Source: Oikopleura dioica (Eukaryota; Chordata; Appendicularia; Copelata; Oikopleuridae). Taken from it: a stretch of DNA of 64,000 nt. Below the pieces are notes generated by a model, which did not search any database, was not told the DNA's origin, and was given only the letters and a program-made list of their open reading frames with translations. Within the stretch, counting starts at the first letter, position 1; the number at the start of each line of letters is the position of its first letter. The stretch covers positions 5,146,001-5,210,000 of the forward strand of contig OU015569.1 of NCBI GenBank assembly GCA_907165135.1. Direction: 5' to 3'. Below, piece by piece: positions 21,535-33,700 of the stretch. Made by a program: the position numbers and the translations under genes.

Positions 21535-23485
21535 CTTTTCTCTCCCTTTCTGAACGCAAAGTTATCCTCATCGAGCCCCGTTTCTCAAGGAAATTAAAAG
21601 GTTGAAATGGCCTCGAGTTACGTGACGTCACCCAACACGTCGAGAAGCCATTCACCTCAAGGACGGCAACTGATGACGATGATTAGTTTGATAGTAAGCC
21701 CACTTCCACCCGCAAATTACCCCAACAAAATCGGGCACCAAAAATCGGACCTCCCGATTTCGACACGACAAAGGGGCTCTAAAAGGAACACTTTGGGAAA
21801 TTTTCCTACAGCAAAGATGCTATCCATCGATCTCCTTGTTGAGAGCTACCCATCTCTGTTGCAGAAAACGTGTCAAACTTTTTAGACTCAAGAATGTTTA
21901 ATAAATGAATTCCAACTGTGTCTAAACGGCTAGAACATCTGGAGTTCAATGTATTGGGCTGCAATCTCATTTAAATATTTTCAAAGCTGGGCTGATTACT
22001 TTAGCCATTAGTAGTGTTTTGCGCACTCCAAATATACACGCAGACGAAAAATGGGATGAAAAATCGGCGATTATCGTTTTCAATGTTCCACGGTTGAAAG
22101 AATAGAAATGGCAGATAATTCTCCTCTCAGTTTAAAAAAAGTGCGACACACGGGGAATCATATAATTGCTCGTTTTCTACATTCAAGAATGGCTAAAGCG
22201 AAACCCTTTTTTAAAAAGGCGATTATTTTCATAATCGGTTCGAATAGCGCCACGGTGTCTAACAATTATGCAAGTAGTAGCATTATTATCATGTTTGTTG
22301 ACAGAGACATACCTATGCTTGATCTTGTTGGAGCTACTCTTGAAGGATTCGGCGATTCTCGGCGCTAGAATTGGATTCGCCTTCTTCCGACGCGTCCTGT
22401 GTGTTTCTGTCTGATCCAATTGCTCGTGAATGGGTTGAGATAATTACGCAAGGCGCCCAACACGAGCCGTATGCTTTATTCATTTGAAACTGATTTGGGT
22501 GAATTTTTCAGCAGCGTTCTTTGTCTTCGAGCATTCACCCCTAAATTGCAATTGACGATCCTGGGAAAAAAATAAATTACTCTCGGAGTGGGAACACTTT
22601 TTGCGACAAGCATTGAACGAACATCTATTGGAAAATTATATTCAATGGATATTATTAAAGGCTGTCAGAAAATAGATATACACTGTATATTATACAGGAA
22701 GGCTATTCGTAAACTTTCGAATATTGATAAATTATATTGAATACGAAGATTTCTTATAAGTTTCAGCATCCAAATGAGAAAGATTTCAGTTCTCGAGAGA
22801 GCTTTCCGCTGATGACTTTTGACTAGTTAATGACCCTTAATTTATGGCCCATAAATTATTGCTCCTGCGAGGTTCTGAGATTTGCCTTATTCCAAAAGCC
22901 TATGAAATGTTAGAAGCCACGAGAAGCCATACCCTTGCTTGTGGAAAGCAAAGGCAAGTTCGAGTTTTAAAGATAATATCCTATTGAATTGAGACAAAAT
23001 AAAATTTCTTTACTTTGATGTCCTTTTATTGAGCATGTTGGCAGAAAGCGAGTAAAGCAAGAGAAGAATGCATAAGTTGAATTTTTCATGGAGAATTGAA
23101 GAAAGCAGAAATAAAGTTAGAAGGTGCAGTTTTTCGATTTCGCCGCTGAAAGAGAAAATAGTTTTGGAACATTCCCGGAACAACTTTCGTAACCAGCGCC
23201 TTTGAGTAAGATTCAAAGAAGAAGCCCAAACTAAATTTCTATTTTAACCTTTTCACATTTTTCGAATTTCGACCAAGAGTTTGTCTCCTTTTCTAATAGA
23301 AGGAAACCCTTTGATAGTCAGCAAGCGAGAAATGGTTAAGAAAACATATTTGCTTTTGAATCAAGCCTGAGTGTTCGCTTTGACCGGAAACCAGTCTGAA
23401 TTTTTGCCGTCGAAGTTTTCCCCTCTTGAATTATTGCAGGAGGTGCACAGCGGCACGATATAACAAACTTCATTTGAATTACGTC
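21535..23485. other. Gene-poor AT-rich stretch
   Basis: About 1.95 kb. Frames at 21607-21885, 22108-22368 (with an antisense frame) and 23010-23216 are short and lack coding character. No tandem repeat, inverted repeat or RNA gene was recognised. Confidence 0.45.
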
Positions 23486-23876
23486 CTACGAGAGCTTCGC
23501 AAACGTGCATTTAGGTCTATTATTGCAGAAAGAATTCGAAGCCCTTCCTTTTATCCAAACATGTCCACCGAGACTGGCTGGTTTGGAACACATTCTTTTC
23601 GCGCAACGGGGAGCTAACTCCGGTTTGTTCACAGCTTTCTGAAAACAAAAGTTGAGTTTTCAAAATTGCTAAAAATCAAATCTGAAAATAAAAATTTGAA
23701 TTATGAAAAATTACTTTGTATCGTCCAAGATGGTTTCTTTTATCGTTGCTGCTGCCAATAACGTGCGAGACGAGTGTGTCTTTCTTGAGCTTCTCGACGG
23801 AGCCGATTTCGGGAAGATAGCCGCCGAGCATTCTCTTGGCGAGTTGAGTTTGAATGGGACGCCAGGGCAGCATCAT
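23486..23876 (-). CDS. Small basic protein, hypothetical (104 aa)
   Basis: Two exons, 23876-23715 and 23638-23486, are joined in phase 0 by a GT-AG intron with a strong TTGTTTTCAG acceptor. The first exon is GC-richer than its surroundings and looks coding (PWRPIQTQLAKRMLGGYLPE, GSVEKLKKDTLVSHVIGSS). The second is Cys- and Lys-rich (PRCAKRMCSKP, CNNRPKCTF). The high Arg/Lys content and N-terminal amphipathic character would suit a mitochondrial or ribosome-associated protein, but no family is recognised. It is the only coding-like sequence in a 3-kb gene-poor interval and could be a fragment. Confidence 0.4.
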
Positions 23877-24487
23877 GATCGCGGATGATCCTTTCTCTTT
23901 TCAGACGTCAAAATGAGTCACAAGGCCAACGGGCGAGACCTATTTCGCGACACAGATGACCAATTTTGTCAATATTTGGCAAAGAGCCGAAAATTTTATG
24001 CTTGGTCCCTGTTTCTTTAATGAAAAAATAAGTTTTATTTAAAAATAAACGCTTGCCAATGTTCTCGAAAGCAAAATTTAGTAACAGCTGCGATACAAGA
24101 CTGCGTCCAGCTGCTTTTAGGTTCAAAAGTGTCCTGCTGATTGTTGATTCGATTCCATTTGAATAGCGCCATCTTTTGGCGAAACTGGACATATAAGCTG
24201 GCTACTTCCCAACTATTTTCAGTTTATAAAATGAAATTTCAAAATCTTTTCTTCCACTTGAGTAAATGCATGAATGTTAATTATGCCGTAATATGTTAAA
24301 CATGTCTTCCTGTATTCTGAAATAAACATAACATAGTCGAAATGGTCTTGATTGGATTTCTGAAGCTATCTTGACATTTGAACAATCGCGTTTGATAAGC
24401 GTCGCCGCATGCACGTGATGAAAAAACAAATTTTGGAAGCGATTTTCGGCAAAAGGTTGAAGTCCGCTTACGTCAAAAACGCTCTCG

Positions 24488-27400
24488 ATGAAGCCTCTCT
24501 TCCGCCTTTTAGTCTTCATAGCCAGATTTTGTTTGTTGCTGGTGATTTTGTTTTTTATAAGAGAAAATATTCGAAGCATCGAGGAGGAAAGCTCAGAAGA
24601 GTATTTGATTCAGCGGATAAAGGAACAGTTATGTTGAATTCAATAGTTCTGGAAACTTATTTCATTCTTGTTAATTATTTTTCCGTTTCAAAGCTTCCTG
24701 CTTTAGACTTACATGACATAACTTGGAAAAAGCGAGAGCTTCAGGTATTACGACTTCAGTTTTGGTTGATTTTGACTTCTAACTTGAGATATTATCGCAG
24801 CATGGCGGAATGCGCCAGAACGCATTGCCAAGCGCCGCTGATGCGGCTGATTTGCACGTAAATGCAACTTCTAACAGCTTTCGAAAAACTGAAATTCTCA
24901 AGAATGCCATTCAAGAAACAACAATGGCAGGTAGAGTAAAAATTATCGTAAAAGAATATTTTCGATATTCGCTTTTTGTTCAAATTTTAATCCTCAGTGG
25001 GCGAAAAATCGAACGTTTTGGATTCTAGGGCCTGCAAACTAGTGTTTATTCTGTTGTGGACTAATTCGCGCGACTATTTTCCATGTCGAGCTCTTGAATT
25101 TAATGAATTAGATTTATTTTGTAAAACAAATTTTCTTTTTCAACTTGAATTTGAACATTTATAATCGCGAACGGCACGTATTTGTATTGAGCGGTTGTAG
25201 TTAAATGAAATTAGGCGAGGGAGAAAAGAAGCCTCGCGCAGTGGTACTGAGTGGTTTCATGCGCTCTGGTTCATCCTTTGTCGGCGAGGCCTTCAACGTG
25301 CACCCGGAGGTGTTCTACATGTTCGAGCCACTCCACCCCTTTTATAACACTGCCAGGGTTCACACTAACGCCTAATTGTACTCAGTAAGTAAATTGCTGC
25401 CAAATTGGCTATTCAAATGAACCCTGAAAAAAGGCTGCAAAAGAGACACGAATGAGAAAAGAATAGCACACTTAGGAAGGAATTTTCAAAACACGATTTG
25501 ATAATCTTAAACCTACATTATCTATATCAAGAGCTAGGTCAACCTAAACTGTTCGTAAGATGGCGATAGCATCTATAAATCGGTATCCAACTGAGAGGGC
25601 ATTCCATCGGGCGCCCTCTTCTGACAGCGAAGTGCCATTTATACTGGGTGCCCTCTTGATAATTATCAAAAAACAGAAAAAAAGTTTTAATTGCCATAAA
25701 ATGAAATCTTGAACATTTCCAGAATTGTATTCAATATCCCATTGAGATTATTCTGTACTCGGTGAGAAATAAAATAAAAACGATTTAATCACTTTGAAAA
25801 CTCCCAAGAAAATTATCTTCGGTATGAAAAAATCATCCAATAAGAGCTAACAGGCTTCAGATGTAACTTCACTGATGTTATCGGAAGTGAACATAGCTAC
25901 AAACACTACAAGGATAGGACTCACTGGAAGATACTAGAAATGAGAGAGTAAGATTGAGAGTCAGAAAAAGGAGGCGAACGGTTGGGGGGTGAACGACGAA
26001 TTCGACCACCGCGGTAACTTCATCTTCCGCTACAAAAGCCACCGGCTGTGCAAGGTTCACGGGTTCACATTCCAAACAGAGAATCACGCATCCACGTGGC
26101 AGCTAAATTCCTAGTCTGCTCTCGCCTTTAAATAAACCAACGTTTTCTTCGAAAATTTCTTAATTCCTCTTTAGAAACCGAAAGAGTACAGATCAGCCAC
26201 AATATTTACCCCTTTTATCATAAAATGAAAATACGGGATCTCTGTAAAACCCAGTCTAAAGCCTCCGTTTTGCGCGTCAGACTTCTCCTTCGATGGGCTG
26301 GAAAGACTTTGCAGGTGAGTAGGCAATTCTGATTCTAAATGCCTTGACGGGAGAGAGAAGATACTGTTAGACAAGTTGGAATCGCTATTCTTTTGATAAG
26401 GTACCACTGCCGCCCTGTAAATGTGCAGCTGGCCCGCGAGATGTGTCTAGCTAGCATTCCCGTCGCCAAAGTTATACGACTGTGCGATCTAGAGCTCCTC
26501 AAGCCGATCCTCGAACACGTAGGTAATTTGAATTCTAAGTTCAAGCCTCTTAAAATAGTTTCTGTCGACCGTAACAACTCCAATTCTTTCTCCAGCTTTG
26601 GCTGTTCATTTTTTTAACGTGAAGATTTTGAATATGCAGCGTTATGATATTTTCTAAACGAGTTAAAAAGCGTTCCCAATTGCGTCCTCTTCAATCGTTA
26701 ACATTTTCCTTGCTGGTTGAGATGGTGTTTAGAGAAGATTTAGCTTTTCAAGTTGAGTTGCTGGAAGGATGCGCGTGTAAGGACTTTGATATTCTTTCAC
26801 GGCCGCAGCGGGCTTCTAACACTGTTTTTACAGCGCATGGTTCATCCAACAGACCTTCACTTTATATCCATGGGAAGTGTATTGCTTCCCTTTGCGTTAC
26901 ATAAGTATTACTCTAGAATTGATACTCCCCGTCGTGACGCTTGTTAATAGAAAGTCCATCCTATTGTGCAACGATCAAAAGACGGGGGCTATTTCCGGAA
27001 TTCCCAAAAATACAAGAGCAAAGTACTCCGGAGATGCAATTTCTAAAGGTGGATTTTTAGAACTAACAACTCTTATCAGAGCAACGCGTTGAGTCATAAA
27101 GACCTGCTTTCGTAAATATTTCAACGCTGCAAAAACAAGAGTTACACAAAAAGACGAAACTGAGATCAAGGCTTATTCATCGTTGTTGTTATTTTTGGTT
27201 AGCCTCTGTAGCTCACTTTTCGGTCAGAAGGTTGATTATATTTAGATCTGAAAGTCATCATGCTGGTGCGCGATCCCAGGTTCGTGCTCATTGCTTTCTG
27301 ATTTCCTCGTGAACACGTGTCGCTTACCTCTCGCTTAGGTCGATTTTGGCATCGAGGGCGGCGATTATGACAGATTCGTCTTACCAGGCGCGGCGCAATA

Positions 27401-28519
27401 TGAAAGTGCAGGACGAGGAACAACTCTTGGGCAACTTGAACAACGTCGTCTGCGCCAAATCGATGGAGAACGTTGCCGCGCTCAGAAAACACCCATGGCT
27501 TAGGTAAGCAGCTATTGGTATTCTGGCTAATTTGGACGGTGAAGGGCGCGCACGAAGATCTTGCGGTATGAAGACATGTCTTTTGCCACGAATGCCACGG
27601 CCGCCAGATTGTTACGTTACGCGGGACTCAACCAGTCACGGCTTTTTCCACTTACACTTCCTTTCAAGTCTAGATCCAGAATTTACGAAGTCCTTTTTTG
27701 ACGCCAACAAAAAATTTATATGAGAAATAATATTTTTGTGGTCGAAAAAACTAACGTGGAATTAATGAGTAGTTAGTACGAGGGGTATATTAATAGAGCT
27801 GTGTGGAAGCCAGAAAAAGACAAATGAGGTAGCAGAGTGGCTTGGCGACATTTACTACGACCAGATGGAGAGCGCAGAGAACGTGGGCCAGGAAACCGTT
27901 CAAAATGAATTTGAAGGGGCCGATTGCATTCGCTCCCTTTGTAAACACGCTCAGACCAATATTTCAATCAAGCGAACGTGCTCTCTCTATATCCTAACTG
28001 ATATCGGTTGACAAAGAGTGACGAGAAGGCGCTTGGCCCAATTGCGAAAGCGCTCGAGCATCCTGGACGATTCGCCACTTTTGGACGGAATACGTCGCTC
28101 ATTCCTTACAAATGGATGAAAACGCTCAACTACACGTACGTGTTTGAAAATGTCCTCTGGAGTATCCCGCAAGATAAATCGATAAAACAATACAATAAAA
28201 TAGTTAATTTAAGCTTTTAGCCGATTTTTACACACAAAATTCTGCCGTTTTTTAGGAAGACTTGGCTCTTTTAAGACTCCCTGCCAGGGAGTCCCTAACT
28301 GTTCGGCATCAATATGAACAATATATAAGTTATTCGAAAAGCGGCGAAAATAGTAAGAATCAATTATTCAACTTTCAATTCAGAACAATCGACAAAATCC
28401 AAAATCTCTGTAGTGAGTACATGGACCACTTTGGCTACGGAAAGATCGCTCAGCTACCAGCCGACCACAGTAACATCATTCGCCCTGTACAAAACACTGA
28501 ATACCTCCATTTTTTGTAA
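24488..28519 (+). CDS. Golgi carbohydrate 6-O-sulfotransferase (CHST1/3/GlcNAc6ST family)
   Basis: Thirteen phase-consistent exons, about 504 aa: 24488-24632, 24707-24744, 24801-24930, 25215-25357, 25971-26095, 26185-26314, 26429-26522, 27246-27279, 27339-27503, 27545-27634, 27810-27977, 28019-28135 and 28384-28519. It is a type II Golgi protein with a signal anchor at residues 4-23 ([20 protein letters not shown]). The 5'-phosphosulfate loop is [18 protein letters not shown], and the 3'-phosphate-binding element is [16 protein letters not shown] (split by introns). Further family blocks are [39 protein letters not shown] and VCSEYM-like [15 protein letters not shown]. These enzymes transfer sulfate from PAPS to GlcNAc or Gal of glycoproteins and keratan or chondroitin chains. 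Introns of about 610 and 720 nt (25358-25970 and 26523-27245) are long for this window. The subfamily cannot be assigned. Confidence 0.88.
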
Positions 28520-28699
28520 TTTTCATATTTTATTCAAATACATTTTGTTGAAAAAGATCGTATTTACAGTAAATAGTTATCCACGCGCGAATCGAATCAG
28601 AAGCTTTCACACGGTCTGGGTCTTTATCTTTACAATATGTGTGGCGAGGTTTACGAGTCTGAAAGTTAAAGAAAGCAATAATACTTTACCAGATGAAAT

Positions 28700-30143
28700 T
28701 TAGAATTTCGGCTTTCTAGCGCGACCGAGATTTTTCGTGGTTTTCGCGTAAACGTTTTTGACGCGCTTGTCCCACTTGTAGTTCTTGCACTCGCCGATGT
28801 AGTAAGCAGCGTATTGGACGATAGGGCCATCTTCGGCGAGCCAGCCTTCGAGAGTGTGGTCTTCAGCGAGAATCTGCTTCAATTTCTGCGATGGTGGCTG
28901 CCAGTCTTCCATGTCTGAGCAGCTCTTGGATCCAAGAGGGCCCTGAATAGAAATAAAACACTGCAAACAAGGAGAAAGTGTTTTACCTTGATTGAAATGG
29001 CGTCTTCAAGCTTGCCTAGAAGATTGTTCAGGTGCTGAAGTTGGTTTTGCTTGACACGCACGGGAAGCGTTATCTGCGCTTGAATCAATGGGCGGATCTT
29101 GCCAGTAAGGAGATGGAGCACACCGGCTAATGTATCGAACTTCGTGTCTAAAGAAAGCATAGGTTTAGAGAGGTGAGAAAGTTGTGATCGAGTTACTATC
29201 TTCCAGACGATCGGATTCCATCGGCTCAGCAGCAACTGCCCACCAATTGAGTTTCCAGCCCTTGTGCACTTTCGTTTGATCAGCGTCCCATGCAACAGTT
29301 GCCTGGTTAAAGTATTTGCTTAATGAAAATGGTAGACTGTCTTACTTTGTTGCTCTTGATATCATAGGGTCTGTCCCAAAAGTCCATGTCCCCCTCGTTG
29401 TGATAGATTCGTCTCTTGCCATCCCATGGCAGCGGCTCGAAATTTTTGCGCGGACCGCAGAATCGCGCAATTTTTTCGAAATTTTTATTCGCTCCGAAAA
29501 GTCCCTTGAGAATGTGGACCTTGAGCGAGATAAAATAGCTGTTCACTTTTTAACGTGATTCTCTTTTCACTAGAATTTCGTCAATCAATTCGTTTTTCTA
29601 TTTTTCAACTCGTTCCTTGTCGAATCCGCAAAAGTTGTGGTATTCCACGTCGAAGCCGTACTCTCGATCGAATTGCATCTAAATTTGTCAAGCAAAAGAA
29701 TGCGGACTGTTTCTTACGTGGATGGTGTAGTTGTCGGGAACTCTAATGTGCCACATACAGGCTTGTCGGCGATCATATCTCGCATCGACATCCTCCCCGT
29801 TTCCGACGGTAATCGTTCCTTCTAGCTGTTTTTTGCCGCCGATTTCACCACCGCATTCTTTAATTAGAATGGTTAGGTAATTTGGTGCTCCCCAAGAATA
29901 AATATCTGAAATCTACTCACCGCATTTGTTGATGTCTCTGCAGAGAGGATTCTGCCAAAGAAAACGCATCAAGTTAGAGCGTTTCTGAGAGAGGTTGATT
30001 GAAGTTGAGCTTGCACGAGAACGAAGCCATTCCAGGCCTCCTTCATCGGCCTCGTCGGCGTTGGTGGCTGGGCTCGAGTCACCTCCGAGCTCGAATCGAG
30101 CAAAAACAAGCTGGAAAATCGAAAAGCTCGACAATAACTTCAT
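28700..30143 (-). CDS. Secreted CUB-domain protein
   Basis: The gene is read from ATG at 30143 with a signal peptide (MKLLSSFSIFQLVFA). An acidic linker precedes CRDINKCGE. Across an intron the CUB domain follows: ECGGEIGGKKQLEGTITV, ACMWHIRVPDNYTIH, FDREYGFDVEYHNFCGF, KIARFCGPRKNFEPLPWDG, then a Trp-rich end (KVHKGWKLNWWAVAAEPME, about 29250-29215). The remaining 150 residues are helical (FDTLAGVLHLLTGKIRPLIQ, LQHLNNLLGKLEDAISIKG) and end in a basic tail. CUB modules bind proteins or glycans extracellularly; the helical C-terminal part is not recognised. Exons fall at about 30143-29935, 29860-29730, 29700-29640, 29540-29350, 29305-29200, 29150-28990 and 28950-28700; borders are approximate. 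Confidence 0.7.
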
Positions 30144-30737
30144 CCTTTAACACGGTTCAAATACTAAGCACGGAGAGGCTTTATTAAATTTGAAAGTGCT
30201 GAACCGACCCTGAGAGAAAGTTGTTTTCTTTTTCGTGAAGTCGATGAAGTAGACTCTCTTTTTTCTGGTGGTGGCGGCGTCGGCTGTGGGACTGATTTGG
30301 ATACAGTTTCCGGCGCCACGGTTGCTTAAAGCTTCGTAAAGTTAATGTAGAGCGCCACCATAAATCGATAAGAGAGTGGAGCGCCCGCCGCGGACGCTGG
30401 CCCGCGCGAACCATCGACAACCTGCGAACGAAGCATTCCGCGATTCTTGTGATGCGCCGCTCAGTCGCCTAAATTTGCAACATAAATGTCTTAAGAATGT
30501 CTCTTTGGATTTCTCTCTTTTAAAATTGCTTCCGTAACTGACGTATCTTTTAATCTGTAAATTTATATTACGTTGTTTGTCCTATTTCCAAATGAAAAAA
30601 GTTTATTTGCCAAAGACACATGATTTCGGAGATAGCATATTTTCACCAGTTTTTTCTAGAGCCAGTATGTTATCAAATGATTTGTTTTTCAGGGGATGTA
30701 GATTTATAAGTGTGGAGAAAAGAGAAAGACAAATGCA
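30144..30737. other. Divergent intergenic region
   Basis: 594 bp between the minus CUB gene and the plus membrane-protein gene. A minus frame at 30184-30420 is Arg/His-rich and not convincing. A GC-richer patch at 30260-30480 could be the shared promoter. Confidence 0.35.
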
Positions 30738-33700
30738 ATGAAATCTATGATCGTGTCCTCCCTCTTGATTCTTTATCAAGTAAAAGCGACTTTTCTCAGC
30801 TGCAGCGAGTCAGTTTCAATATACGACCCCTTGAAATGTAGTTTAACAGGTAAACAAAAATTCGTATTGAGTGGTAAACTAATACATTAAAATTTAGACG
30901 CCAGTGCGAACGATGAATGGAAATTGAATTACTATCACAAAATTGACATCTACTTCACATGGAAAGACGTGACAGTCAGTTCCCCTTTAACTTGGAACAG
31001 TACAACCGACGAATTTGAAAATAACGAGCTTTTGGAGACTATTCTTAAGATTTGGAATAACAAATTTCATGAAATTTCACAAAGAAATGACTTTAAACAT
31101 CTATGCTTATCCCAATAAGCTAGCAGTTTCTGAAAACGATCTCCGTCCGTACTACCTTGGCGTTATCAAGAGCAAGAACTTGGGTCTCCAAGACAGGTAA
31201 CATCAAGAATATTTTTGTAGAAACAAAACTATTTTTTGAATATTGAAAAATATATATTCATTAATTTACTAAGTGGTATCAAAATTCTCGCTCATGATCC
31301 TTTGGCGCTGATCAGTGAGGAACTCAGTAAGGAATTCGGCACGACTTCTTTCGACCCGACAACTGAAGGAGTGGAACATAGGAGTTAGTGATAAATTTAA
31401 GCAAGAATTAATTCTCTTTTTATGTGCTTTGTGCAGATATTATTCTTTCAAAGGAAATTTATTTATCATAAAAGAGACTTATCGAACTGCCGTGCTCCTC
31501 GAACTCTAAAATGATGAAAACACTGGATGAGAGTAAACTTGGGCTGATTTGGGACACTCAGGAATGAATTTAACGATTTAAGACACGACATTAGATTTTT
31601 TTGTTCTAGTCCTTGAAATCTACAAAAGTCCGTGGTCTGGGTACCCCTTGGAACGAATACTCACTTTGCAGTTTCCACCGCTGGGCGAATAGTGAAACTA
31701 TCAGGCGGAAGCTGGCTTTCGAGTAACCCTCCTGGGAAAGAAGTCTTTAGGAAAATCAACCAAAATCAGATCGTAAGTGACACTCGTTGTAAACACATGT
31801 TCCTGTATTTTCGAGAGTACCAGAACAATCTTTACTAGCATTTTAATAGTCAGAAATTTTGATTCAAAAGCGCGAACTTCGTGTCAGACCTGAACTCCGA
31901 TAATTGTAAATTTTGAACATTAGTTATCAAATGCGAGAAACCTTTCAAGAATCTCTTCTGCAATGTGATCACTTATTTGTCTAGATCACGCTTGATTACA
32001 ATGTACTCACGACCCAGGGCTTGCCAAGCACTTCCAGCGATGTGGGCCTCTTCGGAAATATGCCTTTAAACTGCGACAGGGCGGGTTTTCGATTGCGCTT
32101 AGAAAACGATGATTGCTCACGTGATAGTAACCCTGAGTAGCAACGTGGATGCCTTCTACCTGGTGACGAACGACAAATTTATGCTGCTCACATTCACTAA
32201 CACGTCCGAAACGACATGGACCAGTGAACTGCTAGTAAGCGCATCAAGTTCTTGTCTATTCTTAATGAAATTCAAAGCGCAGCGCTCCAAAAGCGTTCTC
32301 ACTTTCACGTTACATCTCCAAAATATATAGCTTTTCTTTTTAGGACCAAACTTCGCTTCACCAAGAATTTGTCACCAGTGGAGCCTTTAATGGGGACACG
32401 GAAAGTGCTGGCTTCAAGGACTTTTACATCAACAAAAAATGTGAAGTCAGCAGTGTGGAAAGCCCCATCGGACGCAAAGCTAGGGTTCAAAATGTAAACA
32501 TGATTCTTATCATTCAAAGAAACTTTCGACGGCATGAATTTTCCAATATGAGTCCGGTTTAAGCAGAAGACCGTTTTTGAACCCTTGACCTTGGGGTGGA
32601 GCACGACTTTTTCGTTCTTCGATACGACGCAACCAACAACGATTTGTGTCTTCATCGGACTCATCTGTCATTCGAGACAAGTAGCACCGCATATAAATGT
32701 CATCGCTTCAGTGGAGCCATCACTACCTCTCTTCAAGATGAAACACTAAAGTTGGATTGCTTAGGAAAACACTGCGAGATCATGATTGTCTCTGGAAAAA
32801 ACATTTTACTGTATTCTCACGACGATGGCGATTCGTGGTCTGAATACGATTTTGAGCATGCGAGCTACTCTGATATTAATTCAAACGGATTTGATGTACT
32901 TTCTGTTGTTTCTGATAAGGGTGCTCAACTGATAAATTATAAAAATAATAACACTATAATATTTTACAAGCAGAAAAAGAAACAGCCTTTTACAGACCCG
33001 GTCAACGAGCGTCTGGCAGTACTTACGAATTGTCACCAAAATAACGTTAAAGTTGCGTGGCTGATTGTAGCCGAGTCAGACCCAACTCTTGAGGTAAGCT
33101 TTTCTTTTTGGTAGTGTCATACGCTGCACTAGTAAGACGAATTAACGAGTAATTTCTGGCAACTAGGCGCTGAATACGGATAGCGGCTTCTACGCACTTG
33201 TTTGGATGCAACCAAAAGAGGGTCAAAGCCGGCTTTATGGAATATTATCTGTGAACTCATCCCTCACGGAAATCGTGTTGGATCAAACTTGCGACCGACG
33301 TATTGGTAATTTCTTAGTCTTGAATTAATTTATTGAAACTTGTTTCAAGTTTATGATGGACCACAAGAGTTTCAGCTTGACAAGACGACCAAAGCTCACG
33401 TGTCCCTCATAATAAAGAGCGACAGCGGTGACTACTCATTTAATTTGACTACAACAGAAGAACAAGCCATTGACTACACGTACGATCTTAGAAATAACAG
33501 TGATGGTGGCATAGTGGTCGACTTTATTTTCGAAGCGAAGCAGAGTTCTGCACAGTCTGGTTTTGTCGTCACATCGGCATTCATCTACCTTAGCGACCCA
33601 CTTCCAAGTTGCAAGGAGCAGTCACTTGTGCTTACTTTCAACATCGATCCACCAGAGAGCTACATAACGATGGATTACTTTGCCTCTTTTCGCTTTTTGA